Below, piece by piece: positions 15,671 to 24,479 of a DNA stretch of 64,000 nucleotides. Source of the stretch: DASWZN01 sp036404435 (GTDB lineage Bacteria > Acidobacteriota > Terriglobia > Bryobacterales > Bryobacteraceae). The notes beneath the pieces were generated by a model. The model searched no databases, was not told where the DNA came from, and worked only from the letters and a program-made list of their open reading frames with translations. Location of the stretch: positions 30,936 to 94,935 of the forward strand of contig DASWZN010000057.1 of the NCBI GenBank assembly GCA_036404435.1, in the 5' to 3' direction. The stretch's first letter is position 1; each line of letters starts with the position of its first letter. A program made the translations under genes and the position numbers.

Positions 15671-16606
15671 CTAATTCGACGCGCGCTCGAGACGATCCAG
15701 GATCGCAGCCCATTCGGGCCGCTCCGGCGGCCGCTCCACCGCGATCCAATCCAGCCCCTCGCCGTCCAGCCGGTGCAGCGTCTCATAGAGCACGGTGGCG
15801 TACATCGCGGGATCGGGAGGCATCCAGACCAGCCGCGCGACGGGCCCGGCCGGTTCGGAGCACAGGCCGGCGTATCCCCCCTTCCCCCGGCCGGGCACGG
15901 CTCCTCCTTTGACCAAGAGCAGCCGCGTCTTGGGGCTGTAGTGCTTGCGATGCATTCCCGGCGAGCGATGCGGGCCGGCGCCGGCAGCGGGCGCGACCTC
16001 GACCGGGCCGATCCGCTCTTCGATCTCCTTCTGGGACACCATACCCGGCCGCAGCAACACGGGCCGCGGACCGGCCAGCGACAGCACCGTCGATTCAATC
16101 CCTACATCGGTCGGACCGCCGTCCAGAATGAGGTCCACGGCCCCGCCCAGGCTATCCCGCACGTGCGCGGCGGTGGTGGGAGACAAGCCGCTGAAGCGGT
16201 TAGCGCTCGGTGCGGCGATGGGAACCCCCGCAGCGCGAATGAGCGCCAGCGCCACCGGGTGGGCGGGAACGCGGATGCCCACGGTCGCCAGTCCCGCCGT
16301 CACGATGTCGGGCACGTGGGGCTGCTTCGGCAGCACCAGCGTGAGCGGGCCCGGCCAGTAGCGCTTCGCCAGCGTCTCGGCCCTCTCGGGCCACGCCGCC
16401 GCTACCTCGCGCGCCATTTCAATGGAAGCTACGTGGACGATCAGCGGGCTGGCCGCCGGCCGTCCCTTCGCTTCGTAGATCCGCGCCACCGCCGCCGGGT
16501 CGAGCGCGTTGGCGCCTAGCCCATAGACGGTCTCGGTGGGAAAGGCCACCAGCCTTCCCTGGCGGATCAGCTCCGCGGCGGTCTGGATCTGCTCTGGCGA
16601 GATCAC
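15671..16606 (-). CDS. L-threonylcarbamoyladenylate synthase (Sua5/YwlC type)
   Basis: A 311-residue enzyme that makes threonylcarbamoyl-AMP from Thr, bicarbonate and ATP for the t6A37 modification of ANN-decoding tRNAs. The N-terminal YrdC domain shows LVAFPTETVYGLGANA, KGRPAASPLIVHV and APSANRFSG; the C-terminal Sua5 domain is joined by SPGMHRKHYSPKT. This two-domain form is longer than TsaC (~190 residues) and typical for Sua5 (~310-350). The GTG start at 16606 overlaps the prfB stop as GTGA, giving translational coupling of two translation-fidelity genes. Confidence 0.95.
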   Translation of the reverse strand: MISPEQIQTAAELIRQGRLVAFPTETVYGLGANALDPAAVARIYEAKGRPAASPLIVHVASIEMAREVAAAWPERAETLAKRYWPGPLTLVLPKQPHVPDIVTAGLATVGIRVPAHPVALALIRAAGVPIAAPSANRFSGLSPTTAAHVRDSLGGAVDLILDGGPTDVGIESTVLSLAGPRPVLLRPGMVSQKEIEERIGPVEVAPAAGAGPHRSPGMHRKHYSPKTRLLLVKGGAVPGRGKGGYAGLCSEPAGPVARLVWMPPDPAMYATVLYETLHRLDGEGLDWIAVERPPERPEWAAILDRLERASN

Positions 16607-17734
16607 GACTCGGGCAAGTCTTCCTTGCCGTCGGCGCCGGCGATTCTTCCGGTGCGCTTCCACACCAGGAAAGCATGCATGAAAGGCTCGATGTCCCCGT
16701 CCAGAATGCGGTCGACGTCGCCGATGCCGAACTTGGTGCGGTGGTCCTTGATCAGGCGGTACGGCGCCAGCACGTAGCTGCGGATCTGGCTGCCGAAGTT
16801 GATCGCGGCCTTGCTGTCCTCGATCTTCTGGTCCGCGGCGTGTTTCTTCGCCAGCTCGTGCTCGTACAGCCGCGCGCGAAGCTGTTTGAGCGCCATGTCG
16901 CGGTTCTTGTGCTGCGAGCGTTCGTTCTGGCACTGCACCACGATGTTGGTGGGCAGGTGCACCATGCGCACCGCCGAATCCGTGCGGTTGACGTGCTGCC
17001 CGCCCGCGCCGCCGGAGCGGAACGTATCCACGCGCAGATCCTCGGGCCTGATTTCGATTTTGATCTCGTCGTCCACCTGCGGGTAGACGTAGACCGAGGC
17101 GAAGGAAGTGTGGCGGCGCGCGTTGGCGTCGTAGGGCGAAATCCGCACCAGCCGGTGCACGCCCACTTCGGATTGCAGCAGCCCGTAGGCGTTCTCCCCG
17201 TTCACCTCGAACGTGACGGACTTGATGCCGGCGCCCTCGCCCTCCTGGCGGTCGGTGATCACGCTGGGGAAGCGCATGCGCTCGGCCCAGCGCAGGTACA
17301 TGCGCAGCAGCATTTCCGCCCAGTCCTGGCTCTCGGTGCCGCCCGCGCCGGGATGGATTTCGACGATGGCGCTGCGGAAATCGTTCTCGCCCGCGAGCAG
17401 CATCTCGGTTTCGAGCTTGTCGAGGCGCTCGGAGAACTTGTGCAGCTCCTGCCGGATCTCGCCGCCGACGTCCTCGCCTTCGCGCTGCAGCTCGAACAGC
17501 GTTTCGAGGTCGGACATCGTGAGCGCAACCTGGGCGTCGTCGGCCAGCGTCTCTTCGAGCCGCTTGCGCTCGCGCAGCAGGTGCTGGTCCGGCTGGGTCC
17601 AGAATGCGGGGGCGGAGACGCGCTCTTCAATCTTGGCTAGCTGGGATTTCCGTTTGGGGGCGTCAAAGATAGCTCCGCACAGCCTCGGCTTGCTGGCGGA
17701 GCGTGGAGTATTCCCGTTCGAGTTCCTCGTTCAT
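16603..17734 (-). CDS. prfB: Peptide chain release factor 2, with programmed +1 frameshift
   Basis: RF2 releases the peptide at UGA and UAA codons. The ATG at 17734 opens a 23-codon frame that ends in RSYL followed by TGA (17663-17665). Reading then resumes one base on (CTT TGA C giving Leu-Asp: DAPKRKSQLAKIEE), and the long frame continues to 16603, ~376 residues in all. The slippery CUU-UGA-C with a GGAG a few bases upstream is the classical RF2 autoregulatory site, where low RF2 favours frameshifting. The catalytic GGQ is in SGGAGGQHVN. The anticodon-tripeptide position reads SPY (RISPYDANARRHTSF) instead of the usual SPF. It overlaps the phosphoesterase stop (ATGA) upstream and sua5 downstream. 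Confidence 0.96.
17660..17672 (-). promoter_or_regulatory. prfB programmed +1 frameshift site
   Basis: Reading the minus strand, TAT CTT TGA C (TGA at 17663-17665) forms the RF2 slippage site; the internal Shine-Dalgarno-like GGAG lies three to four bases before the TAT codon. The upstream 23-codon frame and the downstream RF2 frame can only be joined by a +1 shift here. Confidence 0.93.
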
Positions 17735-18342
17735 GACAATCTCAGTGTATCAGAGTCGAGCAGAACGCCCCGTTTGCCGGCGTTGAAGCAACGGGTGTCG
17801 CCCAGCCGCATCCGGACGCCTTCGGCCTCATGGATGTGGCCGCAGAAAAACGCGGCCGGCCGCTGCTTCTCGATGAACTCGCGCACGGCGCTGCTGCCGG
17901 CGTGCATGCCCTTGTGGACGCGGTCGAGGTCCGTGCCGAGCGGCGGGCAATGGCAGATCAGCAGCAGCGGTTTCAGGCCCGCGAAGGGCGCCAGGCGCCG
18001 CGCCATCTCTTCTTCGCTGTACTCGCCCGGCGTGTTGAACGGAGTGGGCGTCGAGCAGCCCAGGCCGGCGATGCGATATCCGCCCGCTTCGAAGCTCTGG
18101 CCGTGAAAATCGATGAGGCCGTAGCGGGCGGCGAGGTCCGCCGTCTGGCGCTCCGATTCATGGTTGCCCGGCAGCAGGTAAACGCGGCCGGCGCGGCGGG
18201 CGAGAATCTCGCCGCACCGATCCAGGCCCCGGCCCCAATTGCTCAGATCGCCCGCCGCGAAGTAATAGTCGGCCTCGGCGTCCATGTGCCGTTCGAGCGC
18301 CGCGTAGTCGCCGTGGATGTCCGAAAAGATGAGTAGCTTCAC
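17731..18342 (-). CDS. Calcineurin-like metallophosphoesterase
   Basis: A 203-residue phosphoesterase with the full metal-binding series: DIHGD near the N-terminus, GDLSNWG, GNHES and GHIHE. The fold is the compact YfcE/ICC-like type. The substrate cannot be told from sequence; many such proteins cleave phosphodiesters. The GTG at 18342 is preferred because a G-rich ribosome site (GGGGCGGGGG) precedes it; GTG at 18357 would add five residues. The 3' end overlaps the prfB start (ATGA) and the 5' end follows the GH31 gene by 15 bases, so GH31, phosphoesterase, prfB and sua5 may form one transcript. Confidence 0.88.
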   Translation of the reverse strand: MKLLIFSDIHGDYAALERHMDAEADYYFAAGDLSNWGRGLDRCGEILARRAGRVYLLPGNHESERQTADLAARYGLIDFHGQSFEAGGYRIAGLGCSTPTPFNTPGEYSEEEMARRLAPFAGLKPLLLICHCPPLGTDLDRVHKGMHAGSSAVREFIEKQRPAAFFCGHIHEAEGVRMRLGDTRCFNAGKRGVLLDSDTLRLS

Positions 18343-18357
18343 GATCCCCCGCCCCAC

Positions 18358-20742
18358 TCACCTCGAATCGCTGTACAGCTTCACCGTCACCGCCGCCTTG
18401 CCGCCCAGCGCGTCTTCCGCCGCCACGAATGCCCCGCCCTTCTTGGCCAGTGACACCTTCCGCAGCACGCGGTCCGAAGGCAGGCACACCAGCCCCTCGG
18501 CCTTCTCCGCGCCCGCAGCGAAGACCACCAAGTCAAGCTTCGACCAATCCATCTGCATCGTCGATTGCGCCAGCGCAACGTGCGGGATCGCCGCGCCGTC
18601 GCGCACCAGCATCACCACCGGAATCCTGCCGGCCTCGATGCGATGCCACCCGGCCGCATAGACCCGATCGGTCTGGTAGTCGATCCACTGGCCCGGCGGC
18701 AGATAGACGTCGCGGCCCGTCGAGCCCGATTCGAACAGCGGCGCCACCAGGATCTGGGAGCCGAACAGGTATTCGTCCTCGACGGTCCACGAACCGGCGT
18801 CTTCCGGGAACTCGATGAAGAGAGAGCGCAGCATCGGCAGACCGCGCTCGCTCGAATCCTTGGCCTGCGCGTAGACGTAAGGCATCAGCCTGTACTTCAT
18901 CTCGTCCGCGCGCCGGAAGTCGTCGGTGAATGCGGCACCGATCAGCCAGGGCTCCTTGGGCGGAGCGCCATGGCAACGGCTGTGCGAGGTCAGCATCCCG
19001 AAGGGCAGCCACCGGCGGTACAGTTCCTCGGGGCTGGGGCCCGCGAAACCGCCGATGTCGTGGCTCCAGAAACTGAAGCCGCTCAGACCCAGCGACAGGC
19101 CGCCTCGCAGCGTCGCCGCCATGCCGATGTCGGTGGTGGCCGCGTCCCCGCCCCAGTGCAGCGGGTAACGCTGGCTGCCGGCCCACGCGCTCCGCGCCCA
19201 TATGATATTCTCCCCGCTCACTTCGCGGGTGATGCCGGCCACGGCCTTGTTGTAGCGGAGTGGGTAGAGGTTGTGCTCGTAGAAACCAGTCCGCCCGTTG
19301 GCGTAGACGCCGGTGAACGGCGCGGACTCCCCGAAGTCCACCTTGATCGCGCCCACGCCCATTTCGAGCAGGCCGGTGAGCTTCCTCTGGTACCACCTCA
19401 CCGTCGCCGGATTCGTGAAGTCCAGCACCGCGTCCTCGAACGGCAGGTTGCCCTTGCCGTCCTTGACATAGAGACCCTTCTCGACGATCTCCGGGAACAG
19501 CCGGTTCTTCGGAACGAAGTACGGCAATTGCCAGAGCGAGATGTGCAGGCCCTGCTGTTTCAGGTCCGCGATCATCTTGGCCGGGTCCTTGAAGCGGGTG
19601 GGGGAGAACTGGTAGTCGCAGCGCCAATCGTGCTCGAACCAGCCGGTGTCGATATGGATCACGTCGGCGGGCAGGCGCTCCTCGCGCAGCTTGGCTGCCA
19701 CGCCGCGCACCTCGTCTTCCGAGAAATACGTGATGCGGCTCATCCAAAGTCCGAAGCTCCACAGCGGCGGCATCGCGGCCTTCCCAGTGAGGTTCGTGTA
19801 CTCGTCGAGAATCTCTTTCGGCTGGCCGAGGAAGACAAACAGGTCCAGCTCGTCGTCGCCCAGCTCCAGGGCGGTGGCGCCCTGGTACGTCGCGCCGAAA
19901 TCGAAGGTGGCCGGTGCGGAAGTGTGCACGAACATGCCGTAGCCGCGGTCGCTCAGGAAGAACGGGATGGGCTTGTACATGCGCGTGCTCTCGGGGCCCT
20001 GCGCGTCATTCACGTAGAGCACAACCTTCTGCCCGCGCTTGTTCAGTTCAGTGAACGACTCGCCGCAGCCGAACAGCTTCTCGCCCGCCGAGAGCGAGAA
20101 CACCGCCGCCACACTTCGCGAATAATCCGAGGGCCGCCGGATGAAGGAGAACGGCAGCACCGGCACTTGCGTCCGCCGGTTGTCCTCCGGGTGGTTGGTG
20201 CGCGTAAGCAGGCGGCCTTTCGCGTCGCGGAACTCGATGTGCCAGGGCTTCTCGTAGATGGTCACCGAGCCGGCCGAGCTGGTGTAGCTATAGCCGCCGT
20301 CGATCTTCGCCATCTGCCAGGAACGATCGGTAGGCGGTTCGCCTACCAGCATCAGCTCCTCGGCCGGAGGCCTGGCTTCGAGGCCGGTCCGCACGCGGAT
20401 GCGCACCGTGCGCGGCGACACGAACTGGATCGAGAACGGCAGCGCGGGGTTGACGGCGTACTCGGCCTCGGGAAACGTCAGGCCTCCGAAGGGACGCAGC
20501 ATGCCCTCCATGGTGTCGAAGGCGATGCGCGGGTAGAGATGGTTCCGCTGCCAGTTGAGCGTGCCCGTTCCGGCGGCGGGATCGAAACCCGAGAGGCTGT
20601 CCGCCAGGAAGTAGGTGTTGGCAAAATCGTGGAAGTCGCCGCTGACATCCACGGGGTCGCTCAGCATGGCAGGAGGCTGATTGGCCGAGGCGGCGCTGAG
20701 CCACGCGGCGGAGACAAGCAGCATGGCGAAGTAGCGAAGCAT
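18358..20742 (-). CDS. Secreted glycoside hydrolase family 31 (alpha-xylosidase-like)
   Basis: A 794-residue retaining alpha-glycosidase with an N-terminal signal peptide (YFAMLLVSAAWLSAASA). Domain order is an N-terminal beta-sandwich (~25-230), the (beta/alpha)8 barrel (~240-600) and C-terminal beta domains. The nucleophile is the Asp of AIKVDFGES, as in YicI-type alpha-xylosidases (KTDFGE), and the acid/base is the Asp of WGGDAATTD. Substrate contacts RSAWAGSQRYP and FWSHDIGGF are conserved. The likely substrate is an alpha-xyloside or xyloglucan fragment, but an alpha-glucosidase is possible. The ATG at 20742 follows a GGAG site; the frame is open upstream without homology. Confidence 0.92.
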   Translation of the reverse strand: MLRYFAMLLVSAAWLSAASANQPPAMLSDPVDVSGDFHDFANTYFLADSLSGFDPAAGTGTLNWQRNHLYPRIAFDTMEGMLRPFGGLTFPEAEYAVNPALPFSIQFVSPRTVRIRVRTGLEARPPAEELMLVGEPPTDRSWQMAKIDGGYSYTSSAGSVTIYEKPWHIEFRDAKGRLLTRTNHPEDNRRTQVPVLPFSFIRRPSDYSRSVAAVFSLSAGEKLFGCGESFTELNKRGQKVVLYVNDAQGPESTRMYKPIPFFLSDRGYGMFVHTSAPATFDFGATYQGATALELGDDELDLFVFLGQPKEILDEYTNLTGKAAMPPLWSFGLWMSRITYFSEDEVRGVAAKLREERLPADVIHIDTGWFEHDWRCDYQFSPTRFKDPAKMIADLKQQGLHISLWQLPYFVPKNRLFPEIVEKGLYVKDGKGNLPFEDAVLDFTNPATVRWYQRKLTGLLEMGVGAIKVDFGESAPFTGVYANGRTGFYEHNLYPLRYNKAVAGITREVSGENIIWARSAWAGSQRYPLHWGGDAATTDIGMAATLRGGLSLGLSGFSFWSHDIGGFAGPSPEELYRRWLPFGMLTSHSRCHGAPPKEPWLIGAAFTDDFRRADEMKYRLMPYVYAQAKDSSERGLPMLRSLFIEFPEDAGSWTVEDEYLFGSQILVAPLFESGSTGRDVYLPPGQWIDYQTDRVYAAGWHRIEAGRIPVVMLVRDGAAIPHVALAQSTMQMDWSKLDLVVFAAGAEKAEGLVCLPSDRVLRKVSLAKKGGAFVAAEDALGGKAAVTVKLYSDSR

Positions 20743-20819
20743 AAAGGAATCTCCAGTCCGCGATGATAGCAGAGGCGGCAGCCCGCAGTGGTAAAATCGT
20801 GCAGGTCGAGGAACACGCC

Positions 20820-21515
20820 ATGAATGTCTTTCATAGAGGTTACGCAATCATCGCGCTGCTGGCTCTGGCATGCGCGCCGGCGTTGGCCCAGGACGATCTC
20901 CACAAAGCCGCGCAAAGCGGCGACGTGGCGCTCCTCCAGGTGCGGCTGAAACAGGGCGCCGATCCCAACGCTCGCGACCAGGAAGGCCGCACTCCCCTCA
21001 TGGACGCGGTGGCGGCGGAGCAGGTGCCAGCCATGCGGTTGCTGATCGCCAATGGAGCGGACGTAAACGCCCGCACGCGCGACGGCCAAACGCCGCTCAT
21101 CGTAGCCGCCACCCAGGGCCGCCTCGACGCCGCCCGCCTGCTGGTCCAATCCGGCGCCGATCTGAACCTCGCCGCGCGTGGCTGGGGATCGGCCCTCAAA
21201 GCCGCCGAGCGCACCGGTCACAACGACATCGCCGCCATGCTCCTCCAGGCGGGCGCCCGTTCGACGGGCAGTTCGGTCGGAGACACGGTCTGCTCGCTCT
21301 CCTGGGGCGGCAACGGCTACTGCGGCACGGTCGAGTCGATCGATAAGACGCACTACCGTCTGCGCGTGGCGAAAATCGTGGGCTGCGAAAAGGGCTGCCC
21401 GGCGAAGGCCGAATGCTCCGCCGGCCGCAACGTCGGCGGATCGGACGGCATCGCGGTAGGCGACGAGGTCTCGACCGTAAGCTGGTGCCTCACGCACACG
21501 GGGGTGAAACCGTGA
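20820..21515 (+). CDS. Exported ankyrin-repeat protein
   Basis: A 231-residue protein with a signal peptide (IIALLALACAPALAQ) and four ankyrin repeats at about residues 24-155 (DLHKAAQSGDVALLQVRLKQ, DGQTPLIVAATQGRLDAARL and so on). The C-terminal ~75 residues hold six cysteines (for example CEKGCPAKAEC) and may be a disulfide-bonded beta domain. It probably binds a protein in the periplasm. The stop overlaps the start of the next gene as GTGA, so the two are translationally coupled; it is divergent from GH31, with only 77 bases between the starts to hold both promoters. Confidence 0.85.
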   Translation: MNVFHRGYAIIALLALACAPALAQDDLHKAAQSGDVALLQVRLKQGADPNARDQEGRTPLMDAVAAEQVPAMRLLIANGADVNARTRDGQTPLIVAATQGRLDAARLLVQSGADLNLAARGWGSALKAAERTGHNDIAAMLLQAGARSTGSSVGDTVCSLSWGGNGYCGTVESIDKTHYRLRVAKIVGCEKGCPAKAECSAGRNVGGSDGIAVGDEVSTVSWCLTHTGVKP

Positions 21516-23986
21516 ATCGCTATCTTCTGATCGCGTTGTACGCGGGGACAGCGGGCCTTCACTTCGCCTCGGCTCAGACGGCCGGCTCGCGGTTCGTTCC
21601 GGTGACTCCCTGCCGCATCGCGGACACGCGCAACGCAGCCGGGCCGTTCGGCGGCCCCACCATGACCGCCGGCTCCATGCGCTCCTTCGCGATTCCACAG
21701 AGCGTCTGCCCGATTCCCAGCACCGCCCAAGCCTATGCCCTCAACGTCACCGTAGTGCCGAGCGGTCCGCTCGGCTACCTGACCTTGTGGCCTGCCGGCC
21801 AGCCGCAGCCGTTCGTCTCGACCCTGAACTCGCCCGGCGGCACCGTGGTGGCCAATGCGGCCATCGTGCCGGCCGGCTCGGGCGGGGCCGTGAGCGTGTA
21901 CGTCAGCAACCAGAGCGACGTGGTCCTCGACATCAACGGTTACTTCGATTCAACTGGCGCCGTCAGTTCGTTTTCGTTCTATCCCGCCGCGCCGTGCCGC
22001 GTCGCCGATACCCGAAACGCCACCGGCCAGCTCGGCGGACCCTCCATGTCCGCCGACCAGAGCCGGGCTTTCCCGGTCCCGTTGAGCACGTGCGAGATTC
22101 CGGCCACCGCGAGCGCTTACTCGCTGAATGTGACGGCGGTCCCGGACACCAGCTTCCTGGGCTATCTGAGCACCTGGCCGACGGGCCAGTCTCAGCCCTT
22201 CGTTTCCACGCTGAACTCCTGGACCGGCGCGGTGGTGGCGAACGCCGCCATCGTTCCGGCCGGGACCAACGGATCGATTTCGGTGTTTGTCACCGACCCG
22301 ACCGACGTAGTCCTGGACATCAACGGCTACTTCGGCCAGCCCGGGGGCACGGGGGAACTGGCGTTCTACCCGGTGACGCCGTGCCGGGTGGCGGACACGC
22401 GGAATGCCAACGGCCCCTTCGGCGGCCCGGAACTGGCGGGGGGGAGCACGCGCTCATTTGCGATCCCGGCCAGCGGCTGTTCCATCCCCTCGACGGCCGC
22501 GGCCTATTCGGTCAATGTCACGGTGGTGCCCGACGGTGTTCTGTATTACCTCAGCACCTGGCCGACGGGCTCGTCGCAGCCACTGGTTTCCACGCTGAAC
22601 TCCTTCAGCGGAGCGGTCCTGGCAAACGCAGCGATCGTTCCGGCGGGGACCAACGGGGCCGTTAGCGTCTACGTGACCAACCCCACGAACGTAATCCTGG
22701 ACATTAACGGGTACTTCGGCCCGCCCCCCGCATCGACGCCCACGCCGACACCCACGCCGACGCCAACGATCACCTCGGTGACCGCTTCCTGTCCCAACCC
22801 CACGCTAGCCCAGGGAGGGAACGAACAATGCACGGCGACGGTCGAGGGGACGGGCAGTTTCAGCACGGCGGTGAACTGGTCGGCCTCCGCCGGCACGATT
22901 TCCGCGGCGGGCGTGTTCACGGCCCCGAACGCCGTGGGACCGGTCACCATCACGGCAACTGCCGCGGCCGACTCGACGAAATCGGGCACCGCAACGGTGA
23001 CGGCGACCTCCCAGCGCTACTCCGGCTTCACGTACCAAGGCATCACGCTGGTGTCGTGGCAAACCGGTGAATACAGCGAAGGGGCCGCGAAGACCTCCGA
23101 AGACGCGCTGGCCGGTACGGGCTCCAACTGGGCGGGCGTATTGGTGACTCAAATCATGCCCACGCCGACCTCGACCACTATCGGGCCGACCAGCGAGACC
23201 CCCAGCGACGCCGACCTTGCCACGGCCATTGCGGAGTTCCACTCCAAGGGCGTCAAGGTGATGCTGAAGCCTCACGTGGACGTCGGCGATGGCTCCTGGC
23301 GCGGCGCAATCCAGCCGAGTCCCGTAAGTGCCTGGTTCGCGAGCTTCACCACCTTCATCACGCACTACGCGCAGGTCGCGCAGGCGAACGGCGTCGAGAT
23401 GCTCTGCTTCGGAACCGAGTATGCGACCATGAGCGGCAGCGCGAATCAGACCGCATGGAACAACGTCATCGCCGCGATCCGCAGCGCCGGCTACACCGGG
23501 CTGCTCGCCTACGCCGCCAACGCCACCTACGCCGGCGACGAATTCACTACGGTTTCGTTCTGGGACAATCCGCAGTTGGACGTGATGGGCCTGGACGCCT
23601 ATTTCCCCCTGACCAACCACGACGATCCGACCGTCGCCGAGCTTGTCGCCGCCTGGTCCTCGAACAAGAACGGCGAGAACATCGTGCAGGACGTGCTGAA
23701 TTTCGCCGCTGCGCACCCAACGAAACCGGTGATCTTCACGGAGATCGGCTACATGAGCACCGCCGGGACGAACACCGCGCCGTACGATTACTCCCTCCCT
23801 GGCGGGCTCGACCAACAAGAGCAGGCGAACTGCTACGAGGCCATGTACGAAGTCTGGAGCCAGCACAGCACTGTGATGCAGGGCAATTTCTGGTGGGCCT
23901 GGGAGGTTCCGGAACCGCCAGCGACCGACACCGGCTACTACCCCTGGGGCAAACTAGCCGAGGGTGTGCTGCAAATCTGGCAGTAG
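21512..23986 (+). CDS. Secreted VADTR-repeat protein with C-terminal GH113-like glycosidase domain
   Basis: An 824-residue exported protein. Order: signal peptide (1-22), three ~125-residue repeats (each beginning PCR(I/V)ADTR and ending LDINGYF), a Thr-Pro linker (TPTPTPTPTPT), an Ig-like domain (~420-505) and a C-terminal TIM barrel (~510-824). In the barrel CFGTEYATM supplies the likely acid/base Glu and VIFTEIGYMS the nucleophile Glu; this pattern and the surrounding sequence resemble GH113 beta-mannanases. The GTG start overlaps the ankyrin gene stop. The repeats are probably cell-surface or carbohydrate-contacting modules; their function is unproven. The protein at 7109 uses the same repeats with its catalytic domain at the N-terminus. 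Confidence 0.85.
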   Translation: MNRYLLIALYAGTAGLHFASAQTAGSRFVPVTPCRIADTRNAAGPFGGPTMTAGSMRSFAIPQSVCPIPSTAQAYALNVTVVPSGPLGYLTLWPAGQPQPFVSTLNSPGGTVVANAAIVPAGSGGAVSVYVSNQSDVVLDINGYFDSTGAVSSFSFYPAAPCRVADTRNATGQLGGPSMSADQSRAFPVPLSTCEIPATASAYSLNVTAVPDTSFLGYLSTWPTGQSQPFVSTLNSWTGAVVANAAIVPAGTNGSISVFVTDPTDVVLDINGYFGQPGGTGELAFYPVTPCRVADTRNANGPFGGPELAGGSTRSFAIPASGCSIPSTAAAYSVNVTVVPDGVLYYLSTWPTGSSQPLVSTLNSFSGAVLANAAIVPAGTNGAVSVYVTNPTNVILDINGYFGPPPASTPTPTPTPTPTITSVTASCPNPTLAQGGNEQCTATVEGTGSFSTAVNWSASAGTISAAGVFTAPNAVGPVTITATAAADSTKSGTATVTATSQRYSGFTYQGITLVSWQTGEYSEGAAKTSEDALAGTGSNWAGVLVTQIMPTPTSTTIGPTSETPSDADLATAIAEFHSKGVKVMLKPHVDVGDGSWRGAIQPSPVSAWFASFTTFITHYAQVAQANGVEMLCFGTEYATMSGSANQTAWNNVIAAIRSAGYTGLLAYAANATYAGDEFTTVSFWDNPQLDVMGLDAYFPLTNHDDPTVAELVAAWSSNKNGENIVQDVLNFAAAHPTKPVIFTEIGYMSTAGTNTAPYDYSLPGGLDQQEQANCYEAMYEVWSQHSTVMQGNFWWAWEVPEPPATDTGYYPWGKLAEGVLQIWQ

Positions 23987-24079
23987 GCGGGGCGGGTTCA
24001 TCCGCGCCTCCTGCGCTGTCACAACTTCACTCTATTTGACGGCCGCGTCGCCCGCAAGCCGTTGAGGCGGCAACTCGGC

Positions 24080-24415
24080 TCAGTGCCTGTACAGGCGGGC
24101 GCGGAGGGCGGCGCCGGACGCCGTGGCGTCGCTGGCAGGCGCAGCCTTCTTGCGCGAGCCGGCAGATTCCAGAGCCTTGATGTTGACCCCCAGCAGCTCC
24201 CATCTGTGACCCCGCGCCCGCAACGTACACATATACAACTCGCCGGCCTGGATCAAGTGCCTGGCGACCGTTCGGTCGGCATTCGCCTCCACCGGCCAAA
24301 GCGTGCCGCGCGTCTCTTCGGTGCAGGCCGCGCCGGGCGGCTCCTGAGCGAACAGAACGGTTCCCAGCGCAGCGACCAGGATCGCCCTTCTTAGGCAGCA
24401 TACTGAGGTGCCCAC
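24080..24415 (-). CDS. Small exported protein of unknown function
   Basis: A 111-residue protein with a plausible signal peptide (AILVAALGTVLFAQ) and a short mature domain containing CTEETRGTLWPVEANADRT and AGELYMCTLRARGHRWELL; two cysteines (CTE and MCT) could pair. The C-terminus is charged and low in complexity. The GTG at 24415 is the best start available, though its ribosome site is poor. No family recognised. It stands alone between the GH113-like gene (convergent) and the TonB receptor gene (same strand, 64 bases upstream). Confidence 0.5.
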   Translation of the reverse strand: MGTSVCCLRRAILVAALGTVLFAQEPPGAACTEETRGTLWPVEANADRTVARHLIQAGELYMCTLRARGHRWELLGVNIKALESAGSRKKAAPASDATASGAALRARLYRH

Positions 24416-24479
24416 CGCATACGATCATGCGCCGAGACCGGCCCAAAATCAACCTTAAAAAACGGCTAGGGCAGCCGCG

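Noticed and set aside
18565..20766. Plus-strand open frame of 733 codons opposite GH31
   Set aside because: Antisense shadow of a clear GH31 gene; no recognisable motif and no ribosome site.
22735..22775. ACGCC/ACACC tandem repeat
   Set aside because: It encodes the Thr-Pro linker of the secreted GH113-like protein, so it is protein low complexity and not a separate DNA element.
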